Origin: Mastigamoeba balamuthi
Taxonomy: Eukaryota; Evosea; Mastigamoebida; Mastigamoebidae
Assembly: GCA_902651635.1 (NCBI GenBank)
Contig: CACRSC010000273.1
Span: 775,748-839,747 of the forward strand
Reading direction: 5' to 3'
Length of the DNA stretch: 64,000 nucleotides
Below, one piece after another: positions 1-10,232 of the stretch (position 1 is its first letter; each line of letters begins with the position of its first letter). The position numbers and the translations under genes are program-made. A model generated the notes under the pieces. The model made no database searches. It was not told the origin of the DNA and saw nothing but the letters and a program-made list of their open reading frames with translations.

Positions 1-272
1 CCCGAAAATTCACCGTTTCCGACGGGAAAAACGGACGTCGTCCCCTCGGGGCCTGTAGGTGCCCCCTTGGCTGCTGCCTCGTCGTCGTCGTCGTCCGAGT
101 CTGTACGGGAGGTCTCGTAGTCGGAATCCACCGGCTCCTCCCTCAGACTGGCCAACTCCTCCTCGATGTCGTGCTGAGCCTTCTGCAGCTCGGACTTACG
201 GCGAGCTCTCTCGGCAGCACGACGGTCCTGCTCCTCCTTCTGGAGCTGTCTCTCTGCATCGCCCACCTCCAT
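1..272 (-). CDS. Acidic coiled-coil protein, N-terminal part (runs off the window)
   Basis: Reading leftwards from the ATG at 272-270, an open frame continues past base 1, giving about 90 residues with no stop. The first 50 residues are rich in Glu, Gln, Arg and Lys with heptad-like spacing (starts MEVGDAERQLQKEEQD), typical of a charged coiled coil. A Ser/Asp-rich acidic stretch with five Asp in a row follows, then a Gly/Pro linker. An in-frame TAG lies two codons upstream of the ATG. However, the sequence there (CACCTAG followed by GCGATGG) also resembles an intron 3' end, so an upstream coding exon is possible. I recognise no named family. Codon use is GC-rich like the other genes here. 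Confidence 0.55.
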   Translation of the reverse strand, partial: MEVGDAERQLQKEEQDRRAAERARRKSELQKAQHDIEEELASLREEPVDSDYETSRTDSDDDDDEAAAKGAPTGPEGTTSVFPVGNGEFS

Positions 273-2653
273 CGCCTAGGTGTGCGTGCACTGATGCCCA
301 GTAATGCGTGGGGTGGGGGCAGGAAGCCCCTGGGGGGTTGAGAGACTCGAGGACTAAGGGAAGAAGAAGGAGTGATGATGTATTGATTTGTATTCGTGTG
401 GTGACGAGAGGGTGGGAGGGGAAATGCTATTCCTTTGCCTAGGGGGTGCAGTCCCCCCCTTGGCATCATTTGTCTTTTTAGCAGTTAGGTGATTAATATG
501 CATGACATGCTATTAATGCTAAACTGTTAGAATAACTCACAGCTCCCATTTTACAGGAACGAGGGATGAAATGAGCAGAGCCTGGCTCTGATGAGAACTT
601 AGGATAAGAGCACATTCCTCTCATCCCAAGTCAATACATCACACTGTGAACAGAACAAATAAGATCTATGAATGTTCTAATCAATATTGATTTTATAGTG
701 TTAATCAATTGATTAAATAGCAAAAATCGCTAAAAATTCAAGTGCATTGGATCTTCTGCTAGATGAAATCTGCTACTCGAGATGACTCACTCACTCATTC
801 AGCTAATGAGTGGGGCCATCTCGGGATGACGTGGCCTTATTTGAATGTGTGGCTTGGCTTGAAGATGGGGATTCAGTGCAATCTGAACATACTTCCAAAG
901 GCTGACCTGGACACACTATGGCAGACCCCTCTTTCCTCGCACAGCTGGCAAGGCACAATGAGCTCATCTGCCTGTACCAGCTCGCAGCAGAGGATGGTGC
1001 CTTCTACTGCATGTGGGTAGCTGCCTCACATGCAAACATCATGGCAGTGAAGACTAAGAGGGTGCAGAAGAACCATGTGTACCACACCAAGCGCCTCCGT
1101 CTGGTGAAGGCAGTCGAGGATGTGCCAGCTGCAGCAGGCAACAGGAAGATGGCTGAGAGGCTTGACAGGGGGTGGGAGTGAACTGCTGCTGACCTTCTAT
1201 GCTTGGCCGTACAGGTACCACTGGCCAGTGCAAACAGAATAAATAGAGTACGGGATGAATCTTTAAAATAGAAAATAGAAATAGAAATAATGTCGTTTCC
1301 CGTTCCACCATGTGAGACTGGATTGTTAACAGACTAGAAGCAGAAGATCCATTATGCACATTATGTGTATTATGCATCATGCACATGATACACAATCTAA
1401 TTATTGCACTACTTTCGTGCAAATTCAGCACAAAATATTGTGCTGAAATTATTTTGCTACATATACTTATTTAACACTTCAGCATACAAAATGCAGCTAT
1501 GACCAATTGTTATTTAAAGTGCATATAATACACTGAAGAGCTAAATAAGCAAATAACATTTGGTCATCACATTTTTATACACTGATGCACTAAATAAGCA
1601 CATGTATCACAAATTGTACAGTGCTGTAATTTATTCTATTATTGTGATCACTTAGTACTAAATTTGTTAGGTGTATACAGTGCTTGTAGGGCAAGAAATG
1701 CTACATACACATTTGCACAAGATGAAAATTGCTTACATCGCAAAAATCGACTATAGTGATTCAAGCATATTTAGTAAATAGATATTAAATCGATTAATTC
1801 AATAGAATTTTGCGATTTTTAATCGGGTTTCCCGCTAAAGCAGGCACTGTTGTGGTGTGTGGTGAATGTGATAATCTCGGGTCTGAGTGGAGTTGTTGGT
1901 GTCCGTCAGCCAGGCATGGCGTTAGCCTCTGATGGCGTTGGTAGCGATTGCACTAGATACGCTATTATTGCTAAGTCGTTGAAGTGTTTGAAATGCTTAA
2001 TTTGAAGAAAAACTATAAGAATGAGGGTGAGAGGGTTAATTCCTGTGATGCATAGGCCACCTAGATGATGAATGTGCAGCAGGCTGAACTGGGGAGGTTG
2101 CATTGCTGCTCAAAATCCCGGGAATAAACCTACTTGGCGTGGCCCAACCCAGGCTTATCAGAGTGTGTAGGATAATTCCTGGGCCGACTCTGTGAGATCT
2201 GGCTGAACAAACAAACGGCTCGGATAGGGAGGTACACAGTTCTGCTTTTGGGCACTATGGGTAGTCTGCTGCAGTGGCTGTCAACAGGAGCACGATAAAC
2301 CACAACATGGCTAACAACGGGGCAAACGGATTCTTCTGCCAGTTTTTCCCCTTTCTTGTGCTGCCTGTGTGGTGTGCCGGTACTGCCAGTGCATGATTGC
2401 GCTGCGCTGCACTGGTGCCAGTTGATGTGCTGAACAGAAAACCACCACACAACAACACTATTTGCTCCATCTGATATTGTAACATGTGCGGTGTCATTGG
2501 TGACCCTTCTGAGACCGCTTCCGTACTCGTACAATTGAGTCACGCCTGGCACTGCTGTGAGTCAGTTATTTCCTCCATAAATCAAATCGAGCTGGTTACA
2601 GCCCAATCAGTCTTGTGGTCCTGATCCCGTTGTACTTACTAGTCCGACAAGCG
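273..2653. other. Gene-poor, partly AT-rich intergenic stretch
   Basis: No convincing gene is present. Bases about 480-1860 are markedly AT-rich compared with the rest of the window and enclose a more GC-rich patch at 900-1200 with an 87-codon open frame (918-1181) that I do not recognise. Near 1738-1825 the sequence can fold on itself, because GCAAAAATCG is followed by its near-complement about 70 bases later. The same decamer occurs in direct orientation at about 721. This could be a decayed mobile element. The last 500 bases should hold the promoter of the gene at 2654. Confidence 0.4.
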
Positions 2654-5600
2654 ATGATACCGCTGCGGTCGGCGTGGGACGTGCGCGAGAGCGTGGTGGC
2701 ACGCATCGGCGACCAGGGCGACCTGCTGGCGCTGGCGCTCAGCTGCCCCGCGGCCCTCGGGCAGCCCTGCATGCGCCGCCTTGGCTCCCTCTGCCTCCGC
2801 CGCGACCCCCTGCTCCCGCTGGCCGCCACTCTCGACCGACCCGCGCCCGCCTGCCCGCCGCACCCGCGCGACGACGCCGCGGCGCTGGCGGCCAGCGTGT
2901 TCCCCGTGGGCGCCCAGTCGCCCGCGTTCTCCGCGTTCGGCCCCGCCGAGTGCGCGCGGGCTGCGCTGCTCTTCTGCTGCGCCCACGCCGACGCAGGGCT
3001 CCGCGCCCTGGGCCTCTTCAGGGCCCCGGCGGGCGGCCTCGAGGGCGCCGCGCCGCACCTGGCCGCGCTGGCGCTCTGCTGCGCGTGCGCCGCCGGGCGG
3101 GCCGACGTCGTCGCCCGGCTGGCCCGCCCGCCCTTCAGCCTCGGCGCGGCCTCGGCGAGGCTCGGCTCCTGCAGGGCCCTGAGGCTCGCCTGCTGGTCCG
3201 GGTGCGCCGCCGCGGTGTCCGCGCTGGCCAGCGAGCCCTACCTGCTGGCCGCGGACGACGCCGAGGCAGCGGGGGCTGCGCGGGCCGCGTGCCAGGGCGC
3301 CAGCGTCGCCGTGCTCGACACGCTCGCGGCCCCGCCCTTCTGCGACGGCAGTGCCGCGGCGGCCCGCAGGTCGCTGGGGAGCGTCGGCGCCCTCTTTCCC
3401 GACCTGCGCAGCGATGCCCACGCTGCCGTCATCCGCAGGCTCGTGGCAGAGCCGTTCGGCGTCGACCCCGCGGCGTTCGAGTCGGCCGACCTCCTCGCGG
3501 CGGCGTGCGCTGGTGGCGCTGTTGACCTCGCTGCGCTGCTGCTGAGCTTCACGCGGGCCGACAACAGAAAGCTCTGGAGGGCGGACTGCTACCAGAAAGC
3601 CTTCGCGTCCGGCAGCCCGCAGCTGCTGGACCTGCTGGACCGCGAAATCGGGGCGTCGCACGACGTCGACCGCCCCCGCATCGCCGTGGCCGCGTGCTCG
3701 TCCGGAAACGCGGACATCCTCCGGCGTGCCTGCCAGCCTCCGTTCAGCGTCCGCGCTGAGGACGTGCGGGCCCACCGCTGCAAGGCTGTCGTCGCTGCCT
3801 GCAGGTGCAAGGACGCGTCCGTTCTCCGAGCGCTCTCCGAGGCACCGCTCTTCATCGGGGCGGAGGACGTCCGCGCCGACGACTGCCAGTGCCTGCGAGC
3901 GGCGTGCCTCGCGGGGGCGTCGGAGGTCGTGGAGGCCCTGTCACAGCCCCCGTTCTGCCTCGGCTGTGCCGACGCCAGAGCGGCGCGCGCTCTGACCGCG
4001 GCCTGCATCGCCGGGAAGCCCCGCGTGATCGAGCTACTGGGACGCCCTCCTTACTGGCAGTCGAGCAGCGAGCCTGTTCAGAATGGCTGTGCGCTTCTCC
4101 ACGCGATGCTGAGCGGGAGCCCCGAGTCCGTGGAGGCGATTACCGGCCCTCCGTACAACGCTCGTGACGCCGTGTATCGGCCTGGCCAGGAGGAGAGAAC
4201 GGCTCTCTACGACTCGCTCCGTTTGTTGGGGTCCACTTTCGCCATCGCGGACCACTCCCTCTTTGCCACGGGGCTCTCGAAGTTGCTCGCGGGGAACCTG
4301 CACGACGAAGACATGTGCGACAGAGCCCTCGGAATGCTCTGCGAAAACGTGGACCGCCTGCTGCCGGAGCAAGTGCGGGCCGTATGCCAAGCAGGCCTCA
4401 TGGCCGCGATCAATCGCGCGGTCCAGCTACACCCGGGAAACGAGTCTCTGGCCGAGAGCGCGTGCTACGTCCTTGTCTTCCTTGCCAACTCAGAGTGGTG
4501 CTGTGCCGTGTATGCGGGGGAGTGGTTCTGCATGTTCGCGAGGCTCGCCAGGACGTACAGGTCTGTTCCCAGCATACTCTGCAACATGTGTCGAGCACTC
4601 CAGAACATTCATTGGGACAGCGCCCCCGGAAGCCACGAAGCTCTGGTGCGCTCGGGCTGCATCGCAGCCCTCTCCTCTGCAGTGGACCGCGAGTGCACCG
4701 ACGACGTGGCTGCCGACGTCGTTGGACTACTGGATTGTCTGCTGTCGCTCAGGCAGGACATGGCGGGTGCCTACGTCGCCGAGGGTGCGCTGCAGTGCGT
4801 CGCCCGGGTCCTGGAGAAGAGCAGGACTTCGGCGCCCCTGCTGGAGAGTGCAGGCGATTTCCTGTGCTCGCTGTCGTGCTGCGATGGCTTCGAGGGAGCT
4901 GTGTATGACTCAGGGGTGGCAAGCTCCCTGGCCATGCACCTGAAAGAGCACTGCGACATGGAGTACTTCGTGTCCAGGTGCTGCCTGGCGCTCTCAAACA
5001 TCTGCGTGCACGACCCGACAAGGGAGAAGTTTGCCCGCTCGTTCGACGTCGGACTGGTCGTCAAGGCGATGAGGTGCCACCCCCACAGCGCCGAGGTCCA
5101 GCGTACCTGCTCCCTTGTCCTATCGAACTTGTGCGAGCGCCCCGGCACCCACGGTTCGGTGGCCGAGTGCGGGGGGCTCGAGGCCGTTGTGGAGGCCATC
5201 CGGAACTTCAGGAAGACAGACGAGAACGGCGATGAGGAGGACGAGGAAGCCCTTCAGGACTCGCTGTACGCGTTGTGCCTGATCAGCTCGGAGTACAGCG
5301 AGAGCGACAGCAGTGCTCCCAGTGGGCTTCTGCAGAGGACGCTGGCAACGGGTATCAGAGAAACGATCCGAGTGCTCGGCGAGGGGCACTGGAGCAGTGA
5401 CACCCACGCCCACATTGCGCACTGCCGGATGTGCCTCGACCGGCAGGAGAGTCCCGAGATTGTGGCCAAGAGAGGGTCCGGAGAGTGCACGCTCATCCAG
5501 AGGTACTGCTCGGACGACTGCCCCACCCGCACGAACTTCTACTGCTGCCGGTGCACGCCGGTGCAGATGACGGTGCGGTGCTGGACGTGCGACGGCCCTC

Positions 5601-5719
5601 ACTGCTTCAGGTGCTACTGCACTGTGTGCGCCGCCACGTGCCACCAGGGGCACGAGCTGCGCGACCCCCGGCTGTGGCCCCAGCGATGCGAGTGCTGCTG
5701 CTCGGCAAAGCGCCGGTGA
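2654..5719 (+). CDS. Ankyrin-like/armadillo-like repeat protein with C-terminal UBR-box zinc finger
   Basis: Intronless 1021-aa protein. I chose the ATG at 2654 because from there the N terminus aligns with its downstream paralog (SAWDVRESVVARIGDQGDL against SAWILRQLVVGAIGDRADL). Residues about 80-510 contain roughly ten degenerate ankyrin-like units of the form A..AC..G...VV..L followed by PPF or PPY. Residues about 530-890 look like armadillo/HEAT repeats (for example LSNICVHDPTREKFARSFD). The last 100 residues are Cys/His-rich and match the UBR-box pattern: CTLIQRYCSDDC, then VCAATCHQGHELRD, then RCECCC. In known proteins the UBR box binds N-degrons of substrates for ubiquitin-mediated proteolysis. 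No RING or HECT domain is visible, so a reader or adaptor role is inferred. The stop lies 247 bp before the paralog's start. Confidence 0.8.
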   Translation: MIPLRSAWDVRESVVARIGDQGDLLALALSCPAALGQPCMRRLGSLCLRRDPLLPLAATLDRPAPACPPHPRDDAAALAASVFPVGAQSPAFSAFGPAECARAALLFCCAHADAGLRALGLFRAPAGGLEGAAPHLAALALCCACAAGRADVVARLARPPFSLGAASARLGSCRALRLACWSGCAAAVSALASEPYLLAADDAEAAGAARAACQGASVAVLDTLAAPPFCDGSAAAARRSLGSVGALFPDLRSDAHAAVIRRLVAEPFGVDPAAFESADLLAAACAGGAVDLAALLLSFTRADNRKLWRADCYQKAFASGSPQLLDLLDREIGASHDVDRPRIAVAACSSGNADILRRACQPPFSVRAEDVRAHRCKAVVAACRCKDASVLRALSEAPLFIGAEDVRADDCQCLRAACLAGASEVVEALSQPPFCLGCADARAARALTAACIAGKPRVIELLGRPPYWQSSSEPVQNGCALLHAMLSGSPESVEAITGPPYNARDAVYRPGQEERTALYDSLRLLGSTFAIADHSLFATGLSKLLAGNLHDEDMCDRALGMLCENVDRLLPEQVRAVCQAGLMAAINRAVQLHPGNESLAESACYVLVFLANSEWCCAVYAGEWFCMFARLARTYRSVPSILCNMCRALQNIHWDSAPGSHEALVRSGCIAALSSAVDRECTDDVAADVVGLLDCLLSLRQDMAGAYVAEGALQCVARVLEKSRTSAPLLESAGDFLCSLSCCDGFEGAVYDSGVASSLAMHLKEHCDMEYFVSRCCLALSNICVHDPTREKFARSFDVGLVVKAMRCHPHSAEVQRTCSLVLSNLCERPGTHGSVAECGGLEAVVEAIRNFRKTDENGDEEDEEALQDSLYALCLISSEYSESDSSAPSGLLQRTLATGIRETIRVLGEGHWSSDTHAHIAHCRMCLDRQESPEIVAKRGSGECTLIQRYCSDDCPTRTNFYCCRCTPVQMTVRCWTCDGPHCFRCYCTVCAATCHQGHELRDPRLWPQRCECCCSAKRR

Positions 5720-5966
5720 AGAAATGCAGCAGCGGGGGCCGGACCGGTTTCTGACTCCCCCCATCCACCGAATCAGTACTGGATGACCACCACAATTGAG
5801 CATTGTTGGTGACGTGTCAAATACAACACAATTGAGGCATCGCCAGGTTTCGGTTGTTCGCAAAAGACACGCACGGCATCACACAGCCCCGACTTTTCTG
5901 GAAACAACACTGTCGGAAGCCTCAACAAGCGTCCGCACTGTCGCGTTTTCCGGTCTCCTCTCTGCC

Positions 5967-8900
5967 ATGGATGCCCCAGAGTCGGCGTGGATCCTGCGTC
6001 AGCTGGTCGTCGGTGCAATAGGCGACCGAGCGGACCTGCTCTCACTGGCCCTCAGTTTCCCCGCCGGCCTTGCGTCGCCCTGCCTTCACCGCCTGGGCTC
6101 TCTCTGCCTGCGATCCGGCCGCAAGCCAGCCCTCAAAGTCGTCATCCCCCAGTCCCGCAAGCGCGGGCCCTTGTTCTCGGACTTTCTCGCGGGCATGTTC
6201 GGTGAGGACGCGGATTTCCCTGCGGTAACCAGTGGGCAGGCTGCCCTGCTCTACTGCTGCGCCCACACAGACAGCAGTGTCCTCGACCTCTTCAGTGCAA
6301 CCGGCTCCATTGAGCGCTCGAATTCGAGTGTCGCGTGCCTGGCGCTGTGGTGCGCGTGTGCCTCTGGCCGGGCAGACGTCGTTGCCCGGCTCTCTCGCGA
6401 GCCCTTCTGCCTGACGTCGCTGTCCGCCAGGATGAGCGGCCGCCATGCTCTGAGCCTCGCGTGCTCCGCTGGCAGCGCCGAGACCGTATCTGCACTGGGC
6501 ATACCGCCATACTCACTCTGCTGCGGAGGCGCTGGAATCACGGATGTGCTGGTGGAGGTGTGCGTTTCCGGTAATGTCACAGTCCTCGACACGCTCGCGC
6601 TCCCGCCCTACTACGTGACCGGCACGGAGGTCCGTGGATACGGTCAGTATGCGCAGTTCTACTTCAGGCAGCTGTTGGAGGCAGTGTGCAAGGCGGGGCA
6701 GGTGGCCGTGGTCAGGAGGCTTCTGGAGGCTCCCTATTTCATCGAGCCGGCCGAGTTCACAGCGAGTGTCACCCCGCTTGAGAATGCGTTTGCCGGTGGA
6801 TCGGTGGAAATGGTGGAGCTGCTGCTCAGCTTTCCCGGGGCCACGAAGCACACTATCTCGTTCGGTGTGGCGGCCAACCGCAAGACGGGCTCAGTGGAGC
6901 TTCTGAACCTCATGGCGAGGGAGATGACTGTGCGGCGCTCGAGCTCCGAAGACGAAATCGAGGCATTCTTCAACGCTGACCCGGAGGTCTTCAGGCGTGT
7001 GTGCCAGCCCCCTTTCAATGCGATATTCCTGAGGTGGCAAACTGGGGTCGATGAAGTTGGAAAGATGCTCTCGTACGCCTGTGACAGCGACTTCGCAGCC
7101 CTGAAGCGTATGGTGGATTGCCCGGCTCTTCTGAAGCCAGAAGATGTTCTCCAATTCCAAGAATGCCTGCTGCGGAACGCCGTATGCAGGGGGTCTGTCG
7201 AGGTGATCGAGGTGCTGAGCAGGCCTCCCTTCGACTTGGGAAAGTGTGACGCCGAGAGGGAGCTTCTTCTGATGGCCTGCTTGTGGGGGCATACTCGCGT
7301 GATAGAATTGTTTGGGCGTCCCCCGTTCTGCGGGGGGGATTGTCAGTCGGTCCAGAGTGGACTCGCTCTGCTGTGCGCAACGTTCAGTGGCAATTCAGGT
7401 GCCGTAGCAGTGCTTCGCAGCCCTCCGTTCTGTTCGCCTGTCGCGGTGTACCGGCCCTCGTCTGCGCAGGAAATTGGCTTGCTGTGTCATCTTCTTTTTG
7501 AATCCATGCTGACGAAGAGCCCCGTGCAGAGTAGGGATATCAAAAGTATGACGCTTTATCTGGTATCACTGTTTGACAGCATCGACAACAGGGAGAACTG
7601 CCGAGTTGTCACCTGTTTGATCTCAACAGTGTTGCAGTTTATGTCTCCAGACGACATCAGATTGGTTTACGACAGTGGATTACTTCGCTTACTCCGAAGG
7701 GCATTCACGTTGTTCAAAGGCGACTGGGAAGTTCCTGAAACCGTGTGCAGAATCCTCGCTTTTTTTTCCACGTTCGACTACTGCCAAACGGAGCTCGTAT
7801 CGGACTGGCTCACAGGCCTTGTGTACTGTGTCAGAGAGCACAGGGATACAGAGGAAACAAAAGTTGCCACCAACGCCTTGCACGCCCTTCTGGGAATACA
7901 GTGGGACCACGTGAACGATCTTCAGCAAGTGCTGGCTCGAACCCACTGCATTTCTTCTTTGTGCTCGATTGCCGCGGCGTTACCGAACTGGCCTGAACTA
8001 CAGGGAATGACAAACCTCATACTGTGCTTTCTGATTCGGGTATCAAAAGAGGATTTGTCTTCCGTGGTTGTGGCCCATGGTGGGTTGCAGTGCATTGCAC
8101 GGGCTCTGGAGGCCTGTCTAGACTCCAGTGCTTCTCGCCTTCTCAGAGTTCTTTCGCAACGCACTGTCCTAGTCCTTGCACAGGAAATCGGCGACTCTGG
8201 GGTGATAGAGCTTCTGATAAAGCGCCTAAAAGAGAGGGATTGTGCAGAGGCGTGCATGGAGGACAGTGCTTCCTTCTTCGAGAACATCTGTGCATGGGAG
8301 TATACGAGGAATAGGGTGGCCAGCACTTTGAACCCCCCGACCCTGACTCGGTTTCTGAAGAACTGGGTGCACAACGTCCACATTCAGCGCAGCTTCTACC
8401 GCATACTCTCTGCATTCCACCTTGTTGGGATCCCTGGATACGATGGGTGCATAACGTCTGGCTACATTCAGAATGTCTGCATGTCGGGAAACGTCGAGCT
8501 GCTGGACCTTCTGGGACAGGTGGTTCCCTGGCTCTGTTGTGATTCGAGAGTGGCTGCTGCTGCTTGCTGGTGCCCGAACCCAGATATCCTTCGTCGTGTG
8601 TGCCTGCCCCCATTCAACCTGAACGTCGAGGATGTGAGGGAGAATGATTGGGAGGCACTTCGTTCTGCGTGCTGCCAGAAGCAGGCAACCCACCTTGACA
8701 TTCTGTCTCGAGGACCGTTCTTCATTGGGCCATCTGAGGTGCGCCAGGACCACAGCTTCTGCTTGCGTGTAGCCTGTCGATCGGGAGCACTTGACGTTGT
8801 GCGTGCCTTGGGCCAGTCCCCGTTCTTCCTGGGTTTGACCGATGCGACCGATGCAAATGCACTGCTGGAGGCATGCCTTAGGGGACACTCGCAGGTGATC

Positions 8901-10010
8901 GAGCTGCTGGGGCGCCCTCCGTACAACCTGTCGAGTTGTGACCAGGTATATAACGGTCTTGCTCTTCTGTGTGCCAGGATCAGCGGGGATTCTGATGCAG
9001 TTGACGTTCTGATGCGAGCCCCTTTCTGTGCCGAAGATGTTGTGTTCCACCTCGAGAGCACAGAGCAGACAACGTTGGCTGAGCTGCTAGCCTCTGCTAA
9101 GCCCAGGAAGGATTCCAGACTCACCATGAACGCTCTGGTCCAGATGATTGAAATAAATGCAGGATCTATGAACGAGGAGATAATCCTTGCGGTGCTTGAC
9201 CTCATGGACAGGTCTCTGCATTTGTTTCTGACTGAGAACCTCCGAGCTTCTTGCAATTCCGGATTGGTGCATACGATTTTCAGACTGCTGTCTTCTGGCA
9301 GTCGGGCCAGCAAGGTTCTGGGGAAAGTGCTTAAGCTGCTGTCTTGCCTCACGAGTGATGAGCAATGCTGCTCCACATTGCCCTTGGAGGATTGCGAGAA
9401 GCTTGCAATGTTGGTTGAAATTCACCGAGGGAATGCCGACATGCTTCTCAGCATTGTCAAGATCCTGAGCAGAGTCCAATGGAGCAGCCTTCAGACTCAG
9501 GAAGGAATTGCTCTGTGCTCCAAATGCGTTTCTGCCCTGGTATTAGTGGATGTCAAGAAGGCCCCTGCTTGCGCTGTTCACGAAGTGCTAAGCTTTTTGT
9601 CTCGAGTGATCCAGTCGAAGAAGATGGCCGGTGTTGTTGTCTCCGAGGGAGGGCTGCGGTTTGCAGTAGAGGCTGTTGCAAATGAGAAGAACCCTGTGAT
9701 GAGCGCGGTTGTTGTTGCGAGCAACCTGTCACGTTACTCTTCCTATGCAGCCGAGGTTCTCAAATCTGGTGTCGTGGAGATGCTGGTTGAACCTCTGAAT
9801 GAGGATGACGCGACACAGGTGGAGTATGCAGCAGAGATCTGCGTCCTTCTCTGGAATATCCACGTGCATCATCTTGGACTTCTGCGTGCAAGAGATAACG
9901 GTGGTCTTATCACCCAGAAGATGAAGCAGATATGGTACTTAAGGGACTCCGTGAAGTATCGTAACATTTATTCCCTTTATTTCCCTGTTTATCAGGCTTT
10001 GAAGAGCTAA
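5967..10010 (+). CDS. Ankyrin-like/armadillo-like repeat protein, internally duplicated paralog
   Basis: Intronless 1347-aa protein, tandem paralog of the gene at 2654. The ATG at 5967 starts the segment that aligns with the paralog; the frame is open further upstream (from 5796) but that part has no counterpart. Order: ankyrin-like PPF repeats at residues about 80-500, armadillo-like region to about 830, a second block of PPF repeats at about 850-1040 and a second armadillo-like region to the end. The second block resembles the neighbouring gene more closely (ILRRVCLPPFNLNVEDVR against ILRRACQPPFSVRAEDVR) than it resembles the first block. No UBR box is present at either possible junction or at the C terminus. 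It looks like two former tandem copies fused after loss of the UBR box between them. Function unknown; the repeats suggest protein binding. Confidence 0.75.
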   Translation: MDAPESAWILRQLVVGAIGDRADLLSLALSFPAGLASPCLHRLGSLCLRSGRKPALKVVIPQSRKRGPLFSDFLAGMFGEDADFPAVTSGQAALLYCCAHTDSSVLDLFSATGSIERSNSSVACLALWCACASGRADVVARLSREPFCLTSLSARMSGRHALSLACSAGSAETVSALGIPPYSLCCGGAGITDVLVEVCVSGNVTVLDTLALPPYYVTGTEVRGYGQYAQFYFRQLLEAVCKAGQVAVVRRLLEAPYFIEPAEFTASVTPLENAFAGGSVEMVELLLSFPGATKHTISFGVAANRKTGSVELLNLMAREMTVRRSSSEDEIEAFFNADPEVFRRVCQPPFNAIFLRWQTGVDEVGKMLSYACDSDFAALKRMVDCPALLKPEDVLQFQECLLRNAVCRGSVEVIEVLSRPPFDLGKCDAERELLLMACLWGHTRVIELFGRPPFCGGDCQSVQSGLALLCATFSGNSGAVAVLRSPPFCSPVAVYRPSSAQEIGLLCHLLFESMLTKSPVQSRDIKSMTLYLVSLFDSIDNRENCRVVTCLISTVLQFMSPDDIRLVYDSGLLRLLRRAFTLFKGDWEVPETVCRILAFFSTFDYCQTELVSDWLTGLVYCVREHRDTEETKVATNALHALLGIQWDHVNDLQQVLARTHCISSLCSIAAALPNWPELQGMTNLILCFLIRVSKEDLSSVVVAHGGLQCIARALEACLDSSASRLLRVLSQRTVLVLAQEIGDSGVIELLIKRLKERDCAEACMEDSASFFENICAWEYTRNRVASTLNPPTLTRFLKNWVHNVHIQRSFYRILSAFHLVGIPGYDGCITSGYIQNVCMSGNVELLDLLGQVVPWLCCDSRVAAAACWCPNPDILRRVCLPPFNLNVEDVRENDWEALRSACCQKQATHLDILSRGPFFIGPSEVRQDHSFCLRVACRSGALDVVRALGQSPFFLGLTDATDANALLEACLRGHSQVIELLGRPPYNLSSCDQVYNGLALLCARISGDSDAVDVLMRAPFCAEDVVFHLESTEQTTLAELLASAKPRKDSRLTMNALVQMIEINAGSMNEEIILAVLDLMDRSLHLFLTENLRASCNSGLVHTIFRLLSSGSRASKVLGKVLKLLSCLTSDEQCCSTLPLEDCEKLAMLVEIHRGNADMLLSIVKILSRVQWSSLQTQEGIALCSKCVSALVLVDVKKAPACAVHEVLSFLSRVIQSKKMAGVVVSEGGLRFAVEAVANEKNPVMSAVVVASNLSRYSSYAAEVLKSGVVEMLVEPLNEDDATQVEYAAEICVLLWNIHVHHLGLLRARDNGGLITQKMKQIWYLRDSVKYRNIYSLYFPVYQALKS

Positions 10011-10232
10011 CAAAAGGCGTCACCCCTTCTTTTGCCTCCTTGTGTGTGTTAATTGGTTGGAAGGGAGGCTCGATCTGATCGCAGCCAGGCGATCCTCTTC
10101 GAAATCGGATTATCCGCTCTTTGGCAGGTCATGACAGACACCGCCTTTGTGCAGGTTCGGCATCGTAATGGACGAAAGTGCTCTGGTTAATGGGGATTGT
10201 AGCTTAGGGGATTGTAAATGTGGTCTTTGAGT
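10011..10232. other. Convergent intergenic spacer
   Basis: Spacer between the stop of the + strand repeat-protein gene and the stop of the - strand F-box/LRR gene. It should carry both 3' untranslated regions. No further feature seen. Confidence 0.4.
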
